NCBI GenBank assembly: GCA_963829995.1
Contig: CAWHKW010000031.1
Coordinates: 248,001 to 312,000, forward strand
Source: JACCZX01 sp963829995
GTDB taxonomy: Bacteria > Pseudomonadota > Gammaproteobacteria > Burkholderiales > Burkholderiaceae_F
Length of the DNA stretch: 64,000 nt
Reading direction: 5' to 3'
Shown: in pieces, positions 17,655 through 23,066 of the stretch
Position numbering within the stretch: the first letter of the stretch is position 1
How the letters are laid out: every line of letters begins with the position of its first letter
Translations under genes and position numbers: made by a program
Notes under the pieces: generated by a model
Told to the model about the DNA's origin: nothing
The model's input: the letters and a program-made list of their open reading frames with translations, nothing else
Databases searched by the model: none

Positions 17655-17731
17655 GCCCTTCGAGCCAGATGCGACGGCGCTCGCCTTGTAAGCGAGAGAA
17701 GACCAGGTTGGATTCCGTGGGAAGGGCGCCA
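17655..17731 (+). tRNA. tRNA-Thr-like (anticodon TGT), degenerate
   Basis: Acceptor GCCCTTC/GAAGGGC with encoded CCA; anticodon stem CTCGC/GCGAG with loop CTTGTAA. Oddities: D stem of 3 bp with no GG in the D loop, a bulged G in the T stem, T loop TTGGATT instead of TTCGATT (C56 to G), and discriminator G where threonine tRNAs usually have A. Confidence 0.6.
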
Positions 17732-17742
17732 AACAGCATCAC

Positions 17743-17815
17743 ACCTCGTCCGGTGGATCCGGCGTTGCGGCTACGAACCGCGACTACTGATGTTCGATTC
17801 ATCAACGAGGTGCCA
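17743..17815 (+). tRNA. tRNA-Arg (anticodon ACG)
   Basis: Acceptor ACCTCGT/ACGAGGT, CCA encoded, anticodon loop CTACGAA in stem TGCGG/CCGCG, T arm TGATG-TTCGATT-CATCA fully canonical, short D arm built from CCGG/CCGG. Confidence 0.75.
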
Positions 17816-17822
17816 ATTTCAA

Positions 17823-17896
17823 AAGGGCGTAGTTCAACAGCAGAGCCTCGGCCTCCAAAACCGATGATGGGGATGCAACTTCCTCCGCCCTTGCCA
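17823..17896 (+). tRNA. tRNA-Trp (anticodon CCA), degenerate elbow
   Basis: Close to standard tRNA-Trp: AAGGGCG/CGCCCTT, D stem GTTC/GAGC, anticodon loop CTCCAAA, G73, encoded CCA. However the D loop AACAGCA has lost the GG pair, and the T loop is TGCAACT, with U55 changed to G. Confidence 0.75.
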
Positions 17897-17900
17897 GCAT

Positions 17901-17975
17901 TGACCCGTGGCGTAACGGCAGCGCAGCGGTCTCTTAAACCGTCAGGTCTTGGTTCAAGTCCAAGCGGGTCAACCA
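17901..17975 (+). tRNA. tRNA-Lys (anticodon CTT)
   Basis: Canonical cloverleaf: TGACCCG/CGGGTCA, anticodon loop CTCTTAA, T arm CTTGG-TTCAAGT-CCAAG, A73 and encoded CCA. Confidence 0.9.
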
Positions 17976-17988
17976 GTTTTCAGATCAT

Positions 17989-18064
17989 TCCGCGATGGCC
18001 GACACGGCAAGGCAGCGCACTGTTAATGCGCTCGATAGTGGTTCGAATCCACTTCGCGGAGCCA
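17989..18064 (+). tRNA. tRNA-Asn (anticodon GTT)
   Basis: TCCGCGA/TCGCGGA, anticodon stem GCGCA/TGCGC with loop CTGTTAA, T arm AGTGG-TTCGAAT-CCACT, G73, encoded CCA. Canonical. Confidence 0.9.
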
Positions 18065-18178
18065 GTTTCCTCCCGGGATGAAAACGCCACGGACGGCGCA
18101 TTCCGGTTTCGCAGGCGCAGGCCTGTCTGCGAAGCAGCGGTCCGGCGTCGCATGCGATGGCTGCAGGGCTTCGACATT
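18065..18178 (+). other. Structured spacer inside the tRNA array
   Basis: 114 bases with no gene. A 12-bp hairpin lies at 18106-18135 (TTCGCAG/CTGCGAA core), a small CGCC/GGCG hairpin at 18085-18098, and a GCAGC/GCTGC stem closing near 18164. I could not fold it into a cloverleaf. Confidence 0.4.
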
Positions 18179-18254
18179 CAGGGTGTAGCTCAGCTGGAAG
18201 AGTGCCGGCGTCGGAAGCCGGAGGCCGCTGGATCGTATCCAGCCACCCTGACCA
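18179..18254 (+). tRNA. tRNA-Pro (anticodon CGG), altered T loop
   Basis: CAGGGTG/CACCCTG, D arm with GG, anticodon stem CCGGC/GCCGG with loop GTCGGAA, A73, encoded CCA. T loop is ATCGTAT, so U54 is replaced by A. Confidence 0.82.
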
Positions 18255-18263
18255 ATAAATGAT

Positions 18264-18339
18264 GGCGATCGTGGTGTAGTGGTCTGCATCGCGTGCTGTG
18301 AACGCGCTGGTCCCGGATCGAAACCGGGCGATCGCCCCA
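18264..18339 (+). tRNA. tRNA-His (anticodon GTG), altered T loop
   Basis: Has the histidine hallmark extra G at position -1 opposite C73, GCGATCG/CGATCGC acceptor, anticodon loop CTGTGAA and encoded CCA. T loop ATCGAAA has A in place of U54. Confidence 0.82.
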
Positions 18340-18348
18340 AAGTTTCAA

Positions 18349-18428
18349 CCCCAACTGACGGGAATCTCGGCATACCTCGCTGTCTCAGAAACAGCGGCTT
18401 CTGCGTTCGAATCGCAGGTTGGGGACCA
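18349..18428 (+). tRNA. tRNA with Leu anticodon CAG but no long variable arm
   Basis: CCCCAAC/GTTGGGG, anticodon stem GCTGT/ACAGC with loop CTCAGAA, T arm CTGCG-TTCGAAT-CGCAG, A73 and CCA. Only five bases (GGCTT) separate anticodon and T stems, whereas bacterial tRNA-Leu carries a long variable arm. The D arm is oversized (21 bases). Confidence 0.75.
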
Positions 18429-18430
18429 AT

Positions 18431-18505
18431 TGCAGGCGAGAGGGCTGGGTCCTCAGCGGTTTCATAAGCCGCGCTCGCTCGGTTCGATTCCGAGGCCTGC
18501 GACCA
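18431..18505 (+). tRNA. tRNA-Met (anticodon CAT)
   Basis: TGCAGGC/GCCTGCG (U1-G72 wobble), anticodon stem GCGGT/GCCGC with loop TTCATAA, canonical T arm CTCGG-TTCGATT-CCGAG, A73, encoded CCA. It lacks the three GC pairs in the anticodon stem expected of an initiator, so elongator-like; a CAT-reading isoleucine tRNA cannot be excluded. Confidence 0.82.
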
Positions 18506-18509
18506 ATCG

Positions 18510-18558
18510 TTCGAATTGGAGCCAAAGGCGATCCATTTAATCGCGCCGCAATTCCGAA
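18510..18558 (+). other. Minihelix-like hairpin after tRNA-Met
   Basis: TTCGAATTG pairs with CAATTCCGAA (one bulge) and encloses GGCGAT/ATCGCGCC with a 7-base loop. It resembles an acceptor helix stacked directly on an anticodon-type arm, with no D or T arms. It could also be the 5' untranslated structure of the next gene. Confidence 0.35.
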
Positions 18559-18619
18559 TCTCGCAACTAGCCGGCTCGAGCTCGCCGTATATCCAGGTGT
18601 ACTCGCGGAGGACACTGCA

Positions 18620-18953
18620 AATGGAAAACGGCAAGCATGTTTGGAAGGCTTTACTGTTGGGCGCGATTCTGGCGGGCAACCTGTCAGCGGCCCGCGCAGA
18701 TGAACCGGTCGCCACTGGCACCCGCGGCGATCGAATCGACCTGTACGACGAGCAGGGTCCGGTCTGCCCCGAGGGTTTGAAGCGAGCGGTTTATACGTAC
18801 CTGCTGCCGAACGGGCTCTCGGGTGAAACAGTCGAGGGCTGTTGGCGCGCGGATAGCACGCTTGTTTTCATGGCGTTTGCCGATGGTGATCGCGGCGCAG
18901 TGGAGTTGGATGTTTTTACCTGGCGTCGGAGTCCTACCGGTCAACAGCTGTGA
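18620..18953 (+). CDS. Small exported protein inside the tRNA array
   Basis: 110 residues from the ATG at 18620, with a good ribosome binding site (GCGGAGGA, 8 bases ahead). The signal peptide KALLLGAILAGNLSAARA is cleaved before DEPVAT. The mature part has two Cys (GPVCPEG and EGCWRAD) that may form a disulfide, and ends in WRRSPTGQQL. I do not recognise a family. It is the only protein gene among the first 15 tRNAs, flanked by tRNA-Met and a hairpin, and must be translated from the same transcript or from a promoter within 18510-18610. Confidence 0.65.
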
Positions 18954-18959
18954 ACTTTC

Positions 18960-19029
18960 TTGCATCGCGAGCCGCGCGATGCAACGTTGATCTTCGGTAA
19001 GCCAGCTCAACGCCGACATCTGAGTCGGC
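18960..19029 (+). other. Two hairpins between the exported protein and tRNA-Ser
   Basis: A 10-bp stem at 18960-18984 (TTGCATCGCG with CGCGATGCAA) and a 6-bp stem at 19012-19029 (GCCGAC/GTCGGC). Neither has a U-tract, so readthrough into the next tRNAs is expected. Confidence 0.4.
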
Positions 19030-19046
19030 TTCGTCGAATCAAACAC

Positions 19047-19140
19047 GGTAGGTTGGCCGAGTGGCAAGGCACTCCTCTGCTAAGGGAGCGAGTTGTCGAT
19101 CAGCGATGACGCGCGCGTTCGATCCGCGCACCTACCTCCA
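19047..19140 (+). tRNA. tRNA-Ser (anticodon GCT)
   Basis: Class II tRNA with long variable arm, GGTAGGT/ACCTACC, anticodon loop CTGCTAA, T arm GCGCG-TTCGATC-CGCGC and encoded CCA. The discriminator is U; serine tRNAs normally have G. Confidence 0.88.
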
Positions 19141-19146
19141 ATAACT

Positions 19147-19241
19147 GGAAGCGCAAACCGATTGGCGACGGTGCCCGCCTTGAAAGCGGTGTGAGCTGCT
19201 ATCAGCAGCCTTGGGCGTTCGACTCGACCCCGCTTCCGCCA
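19147..19241 (+). tRNA. tRNA-Ser (anticodon TGA)
   Basis: Class II tRNA: GGAAGCG/CGCTTCC, D stem CCG/CGG, anticodon loop CTTGAAA, variable arm GCTGC/GCAGC, G73, CCA. The T stem GGGCG/CGACCC has one bulged A. Confidence 0.82.
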
Positions 19242-19245
19242 ACTC

Positions 19246-19320
19246 GAACCGCTTGACTTCTGGTGAGGTCACTAGGCCTTCAACCTAGCAAGACGGGTTC
19301 GATCCCCGTGCGGTTTACCA
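19246..19320 (+). tRNA. tRNA-Glu (anticodon TTC)
   Basis: GAACCGC/GCGGTTT (G1-U72 wobble), anticodon stem CTAGG/CCTAG with loop CCTTCAA, so position 33 is C instead of the near-universal U. T arm ACGGG-TTCGATC-CCCGT canonical. A73 and encoded CCA. Confidence 0.82.
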
Positions 19321-19322
19321 AC

Positions 19323-19399
19323 TGCGGCGTCGCCAAGTGGCCCAAGGCACCTGGCTCTGAACCAGGTATTCGTAGGTTCGACTCCTACCGCCGCTGCCA
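19323..19399 (+). tRNA. tRNA-Gln (anticodon CTG)
   Basis: TGCGGCG/CGCCGCT with an open U1-U72 end, anticodon stem CCTGG/CCAGG with loop CTCTGAA, T arm GTAGG-TTCGACT-CCTAC, G73, CCA encoded. Confidence 0.88.
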
Positions 19400-19415
19400 A
19401 TTGATTCTTGATATC

Positions 19416-19491
19416 GCATCCCAAGCTGACCAGGTGGCAGCGCCGGTTTGAAGCACCGGAGGGTGTGGCTCGATACCACAGGGATGCACCA
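19416..19491 (+). tRNA. tRNA-Phe (anticodon GAA), altered T loop
   Basis: GCATCCC/GGGATGC, anticodon stem CCGGT/ACCGG with loop TTGAAGC, A73, encoded CCA. T arm TGTGG-CTCGATA-CCACA has C in place of U54. Confidence 0.82.
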
Positions 19492-19496
19492 AACAC

Positions 19497-19571
19497 GGCG
19501 CATTGACGTAGACGGATGCGTACCCGGCTGTCGACCGGAGGAGAGCGGATCAATGCCGCTATGCGCCGCCA
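19497..19571 (+). tRNA. tRNA-Asp (anticodon GTC), altered T loop
   Basis: GGCGCAT/ATGCGCC, anticodon loop CTGTCGA, G73 and encoded CCA. T arm AGCGG-ATCAATG-CCGCT has A in place of U54 and a non-standard 3' half. It ends 24 bases before the rtcB start codon. Confidence 0.8.
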
Positions 19572-19595
19572 CTAAAATCTTAGATGGAGAACATC

Positions 19596-20804
19596 ATGGA
19601 TCTCAACGCATTGAACAACGTCCGCGCCTGGACGAATGGCGTGGAGGTCGAGTACGACGCGGTCGCGCAGGTCAAGAACATTGCATCGCTGCCGATCGTC
19701 GCGGGACACGTCGCGATCATGCCGGACGTGCATCTCGGGAAGGGCGCGACGGTGGGTTCGGTGATTCCGACCCGGGGCGCAATCATTCCGGCGGCCGTAG
19801 GCGTCGACATCGGTTGCGGTATGTGCGCGGTGCGCACAGTGTTGACGGCGAACGATCTACCGGATTCTCTGGGCAAGATTCGCTCGGCAATCGAAGCACG
19901 CGTTCCGGTCGGGTTTTCCGCGCACGACAAGCCGGTCAGCACGCATAGTGATGGCCTGTTCGGTATGGCGCTGAAGCGCAAGGGCGAAGAACTGCACGAT
20001 CGCTACAACTCGCTTCGCATCATGGATCGGGTCGGCAAGTTCGATCACAAGCGCGTCTGGAATCAGGTCGGCACGCTCGGCGGCGGCAACCACTTCGTCG
20101 AGCTCTGCCTCGACGAATCGGACGCCGTGTGGATCATGCTGCACTCGGGTTCACGCAACGTCGGTAAGACGATCGGCGAAACTGCGATTGGGATGGCGCG
20201 CGAGATGGCCGTCAAGCACCACCGTCATCTGCCGGATCGTGACCTGGCATGGCTGGACGAAGGCTCGCCGGAATTCGACGAATACGTCGAAGGGCTGCGT
20301 TGGGCGCAGGAGTATGCGGCGCATAACCGCAACCAGATGCTGCACGCGGTGCTGAAGTCGCTGCGCGAGGAGTTCGGGCGCGAGATTGGCACGAGCGAGC
20401 ACGCAGTCAACTGCCACCACAACTACAGCTCGCTCGAGGAACACTTCGGCGAGCAGGTGTGGATCACGCGCAAGGGTGCGGTGTCGGCACGCGCCGGTGA
20501 GCTCGGCATCATTCCGGGCAGCATGGGTGCGCGTTCGTTCATCGTGCGCGGCAAGGGAAACGCGGATGCGTATCACTCGTGCTCGCACGGGGCAGGGCGT
20601 CGTTTGTCGCGCAATGCGGCCAAGCGCAAGTTCACGCTCGATGATCTGCGCAAGCAGACCGAAGGCGTCGAATGCCGCAAGGACGCGGGCGTGCTCGACG
20701 AAATCCCGGGCGCATACAAGGACATCGACGCAGTGATGGCCGCGCAGGCCGATCTGGTCGAAGTCGTGCACACGCTGAAGCAGATCATGTGCATCAAGGG
20801 CTAA
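19596..20804 (+). CDS. rtcB: RtcB RNA ligase
   Basis: 402 residues from the ATG at 19596, preceded by GGAG; an ATG at 19584 would leave no room for that site. RtcB joins 2',3'-cyclic phosphate or 3'-phosphate RNA ends to 5'-hydroxyl ends using GTP and manganese. Manganese ligands are in VGVDIGCGMCAVRT, GGGNHFVELC and VNCHHNYSSLEEHFG; LHSGSRNVGK and the guanylylated His in YHSCSHGAGRRLSR are intact. It lies directly behind 15 tRNA genes and before two more tRNA-like units, so its substrate is probably cleaved tRNA. No rtcA, rtcR or Ro60 gene is nearby. Confidence 0.97.
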   Translation: MDLNALNNVRAWTNGVEVEYDAVAQVKNIASLPIVAGHVAIMPDVHLGKGATVGSVIPTRGAIIPAAVGVDIGCGMCAVRTVLTANDLPDSLGKIRSAIEARVPVGFSAHDKPVSTHSDGLFGMALKRKGEELHDRYNSLRIMDRVGKFDHKRVWNQVGTLGGGNHFVELCLDESDAVWIMLHSGSRNVGKTIGETAIGMAREMAVKHHRHLPDRDLAWLDEGSPEFDEYVEGLRWAQEYAAHNRNQMLHAVLKSLREEFGREIGTSEHAVNCHHNYSSLEEHFGEQVWITRKGAVSARAGELGIIPGSMGARSFIVRGKGNADAYHSCSHGAGRRLSRNAAKRKFTLDDLRKQTEGVECRKDAGVLDEIPGAYKDIDAVMAAQADLVEVVHTLKQIMCIKG

Positions 20805-20837
20805 GCGTCGTCGTGAATATTCAGTAGCACAGCCGCA

Positions 20838-20866
20838 GAACGGTCGGCGGCGCACGCCGACCGTTC
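20838..20866 (+). other. 12-bp hairpin downstream of rtcB
   Basis: GAACGGTCGGCG pairs perfectly with CGCCGACCGTTC, 5-base loop. No U-tract follows, so it is not a standard terminator; it may protect the rtcB mRNA end. A second stem, GCCATCC/GGATGGC, lies at 20901-20935. Confidence 0.45.
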
Positions 20867-21002
20867 GCCCTACCGTGCAGCCCGTGAAAGCTCGCTACGA
20901 GCCATCCTGTTTCAAACGTAAGAATCCGGGATGGCATCGGAAATGATTGCGTTGCGAGCGTTCTTCACGATGAACATCATTGAACACAAAAGAGGCATCG
21001 CC

Positions 21003-21197
21003 ATGAGACATGCTCAAGACAACCTGAAACCCGCCAGCCGGTTGCTGGACCTCCGGTTCAATTACATCCCTGCGGCGGCGACCGATATCGCGGCGACATG
21101 GAAGCGCTTCGGATTCGATCCGCACGCTAACAAGCAACGGCGTGAGCAGCTTAGGAACAGCATCACCGGCCCTGCGGCTGCACTAATCGCATCGTAA
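21003..21197 (+). CDS. Small protein between rtcB and the second tRNA group
   Basis: 64 residues from the ATG at 21003, with an AGAGG site 8 bases ahead; in-frame upstream starts at 20931 and 20970 have no such site. The core LLDLRFNYIPAAATDIAATW then KRFGFDP looks like a compact, conserved-type protein with two Trp/Phe-rich patches and a basic tail. I do not recognise a named family. Its position between rtcB and tRNA-like units suggests a role with them. Confidence 0.6.
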   Translation: MRHAQDNLKPASRLLDLRFNYIPAAATDIAATWKRFGFDPHANKQRREQLRNSITGPAAALIAS

Positions 21198-21204
21198 GTA
21201 TTCA

Positions 21205-21314
21205 GATCCGCTATTGCGGATCCACCTAATTCTCTCGGCAAGCTGCCGTCAGCGGGCCAGCCTCGTGAGTGCTGCCTGGTGCGCGCGCCCGTCCCGTACG
21301 TCGGACGCGCGCAT
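21205..21314 (+). other. Hairpins before the second tRNA group
   Basis: A 7-bp stem at 21205-21222 (GATCCGC, TATT loop, GCGGATC) and a GC-rich stem around 21281-21314 (TGCGCGC/GCGCGCA). Neither has a clear U-tract. Confidence 0.35.
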
Positions 21315-21342
21315 ACCGCGGCAAGGCGCTGAGTGAATGCAT

Positions 21343-21427
21343 CGTGATTTGGCGCAGAGGTAGCGCACGCGTCTCATCGAGAAAATGAAAACGCGAGGTG
21401 AAGGTTCGACTCCTTCAATCACGACCA
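21343..21427 (+). tRNA. tRNA with enlarged anticodon loop (Met-like, possibly interrupted)
   Basis: Acceptor CGTGATT/AATCACG, D stem GCGC/GCGC with GG in the loop, T arm GAAGG-TTCGACT-CCTTC, A73 and encoded CCA are all canonical. The anticodon stem CGCGT/ACGCG closes an 18-base loop instead of 7. Within it TCAT pairs with ATGA around CGAGAAA. Removing 11 bases (21378-21388) would leave CTCATAA, the elongator methionine loop. Alternatively the arm is a 9-bp extended stem with loop CGAGAAA. Being beside an RNA ligase makes an excision-and-ligation origin worth testing. Confidence 0.65.
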
Positions 21428-21497
21428 CTCCCTAGCTCAGTGGGTAGAGCAACGGTCTGATAAGCCGTCAGTCGCGGGTTCGACTCCCGCGGGATAT
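21428..21497 (+). tRNA. tRNA-Ile-like (anticodon GAT), defective acceptor, no CCA
   Basis: D stem GCTC/GAGC, anticodon stem ACGGT/GCCGT with loop CTGATAA, and T arm GCGGG-TTCGACT-CCCGC are standard. The acceptor has only four pairs (TCCC/GGGA); the 5' side would have to overlap the CCA of the previous tRNA, and the 3' end reads TATCCC rather than NCCA. Probably a non-functional or specialised tRNA-like element. Confidence 0.5.
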
Positions 21498-21790
21498 CCC
21501 TGGAAGGGCTTGCTTCACAACCGGGAAGGCCTCGGCGCCCGATCGTGAATTGCACTTCGGTGCGATGAGCGAGACGGCCGCACCGCCCGCTCGGCCTGCG
21601 CTCCGGCAGCGCATCACTTCGAAACGGTTCCCGTTGATTGGCACGTCGCTCACCGAGCTTGCTCGCGCATCGCTCGGCAATGCGCCGTGGCGTCGGCGCG
21701 TCCGACTTCCTCGTGATGCAAAACCGCAGCCCGCCGTTCGGCCGGGAGGCCCACTCCCATTTTTATCAATCGTTCTTTAGGAGAAAAACC
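21498..21790 (+). other. Structured leader of the slipin gene
   Basis: About 290 bases with no convincing gene; an open frame from 21638 merely runs into slipin. Hairpins include GCAC-TTCG-GTGC at 21552-21563, TGCGCT/AGCGCA near 21600, CGAGC-TT-GCTCG near 21656 and GCGCC/GGCGC near 21690. A TTGGCAC at 21638 resembles a sigma-54 -24 element, but the -12 element is poor. Confidence 0.35.
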
Positions 21791-22924
21791 ATGTTCCGCA
21801 AGTTCCTGATCAAGAAGGACGAACGCGGACTGCTGTTTCGCAAGGGTGACTTCGTCACTGTGCTGCACGCGGGAGAGCACCGTTACTTCGATCCGTTTAT
21901 GCGTCTGACTGTCGAAAAGTATCCGCTCGCGAAGACCGCGTTCGACCATCGTCTGGCCGACTACCTGCGTCATGCAGAGCCGGCGCTGATTGAACGCGAG
22001 TTCCATGTTGTCGAAGTGGGTCCGACCGAAGTCGGGCTGCGCTACGAAAACCGTCTGCTCGTCGAAGTCATTGCGCCGAATACGCACCGCCTGTACTGGA
22101 AGGGCTACATCGACGTACGCGTAGCGCGCATCGACATCAGCGAAAACTTCGTGCTGCCGCATAGCCTGACGCTGCAGCTCGGAACCGCAACCGGCCGCGC
22201 GAAGGTGATCGGCGCCGAGCACGTGCTCGCGGTCCAGGTGCCGCAGCATCACGTCGGCCTGCTGTTCGTCGACGGCAAGGTGCATCAGATGCTGCAGCCG
22301 GGTCTGCACGCGTTCTGGAAGTTCAACCGCGATCTGCGCGTTGAGCTGGTTGATCTGCGCATGCTGCCGCTCGAAGTCGCTGGCCAGGAAATCCTGACCA
22401 AGGACAAGGTGGCGCTGCGCATCAATTTGAACGCCGGCGTGCGCTTCATCGACGTGCTGGCCGCGTTCGCGCAGCAGGCCAAGCCGCTCGACTACCTGTA
22501 CCGCGAGCTGCAGTTCGGGCTGCGTGCGGCTGTTGGCACACGCACGCTCGACGAGCTGCTCGAAGACAAGGGGTCAATCGACCGCACTGTTGCCGAGCAC
22601 ATCGGTGCACGCGCGCGTGCTGCCGGAATGGAAGTCGCAAGCGTCGGGGTGAAGGACATCATCCTGCCGGGCGAGATGAAGACCATCCTCGCTCGCGTGG
22701 TGGAAGCCGAAAAGGCTGCGCAGGCCAACGTGATTCGTCGTCGTGAAGAAACGGCGGCGACGCGCAGCCTGCTCAACACCGCGAAGGTGATGGAAGACAA
22801 CCCGATTGCGCTGCGAATGAAGGAGCTGGAAACGCTGGAAAAGGTCACCGAGAAGATCGACAAGATCAGTGTCTACGGTGGACTCGACAGCGTGCTGAAG
22901 GATCTGGTGAAGATCCGCGCGTAG
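21791..22924 (+). CDS. Slipin (SPFH/Band 7 protein) of the RNA island
   Basis: 377 residues from the ATG at 21791, with a strong AGGAG site 8 bases ahead. The SPFH core runs from about residue 140 to 320: QVPQHHVGLLFVDGKVH, ILTKDKVALRINLNAGVRF, VGTRTLDELLEDKGSIDRTV and GVKDIILPGEMKTILARVVE. A coiled C-terminus with ALRMKELETLEKV follows. The N-terminus has no membrane span, unlike typical slipins, but carries an extra beta-rich domain. From general knowledge, SPFH genes accompany rtcB in some proteobacterial RNA-repair loci; the role there is thought to be scaffolding. Confidence 0.88.
   Translation: MFRKFLIKKDERGLLFRKGDFVTVLHAGEHRYFDPFMRLTVEKYPLAKTAFDHRLADYLRHAEPALIEREFHVVEVGPTEVGLRYENRLLVEVIAPNTHRLYWKGYIDVRVARIDISENFVLPHSLTLQLGTATGRAKVIGAEHVLAVQVPQHHVGLLFVDGKVHQMLQPGLHAFWKFNRDLRVELVDLRMLPLEVAGQEILTKDKVALRINLNAGVRFIDVLAAFAQQAKPLDYLYRELQFGLRAAVGTRTLDELLEDKGSIDRTVAEHIGARARAAGMEVASVGVKDIILPGEMKTILARVVEAEKAAQANVIRRREETAATRSLLNTAKVMEDNPIALRMKELETLEKVTEKIDKISVYGGLDSVLKDLVKIRA
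22851..22924 (+). repeat. Slipin 3' end, left copy of a 74-base direct repeat
   Basis: These last 74 bases of slipin recur at 24181-24254 with only four differences. The flanking sequence differs completely on the upstream side of the second copy. Confidence 0.8.
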
Positions 22925-23066
22925 TTAGAAGGTCTCGCACGCTCCTCGCTGCTGCATGGTGGCGAGGAGCAGCTGCGAGGGTGGTGTCATTTCGGAGGCA
23001 GTGGCTTGATAAACCCGCCCTTTCCCATCAGGTCGCCAAAGCCCGGATTCGGTGGAGGCGCAGGTT

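Noticed and set aside
17475..18262. Long open frames through the tRNA array on both strands
   Set aside because: They run through complete cloverleafs with encoded CCA ends and have no family resemblance.
17655..21497. CRISPR or integron-like array
   Set aside because: The repeated units are different tRNAs, not identical repeats with spacers, and no cas or integrase gene is present.
21638..21790. N-terminal extension of slipin from 21638
   Set aside because: The 51 extra residues have no ribosome binding site and low-complexity composition; the ATG at 21791 has a strong AGGAG.
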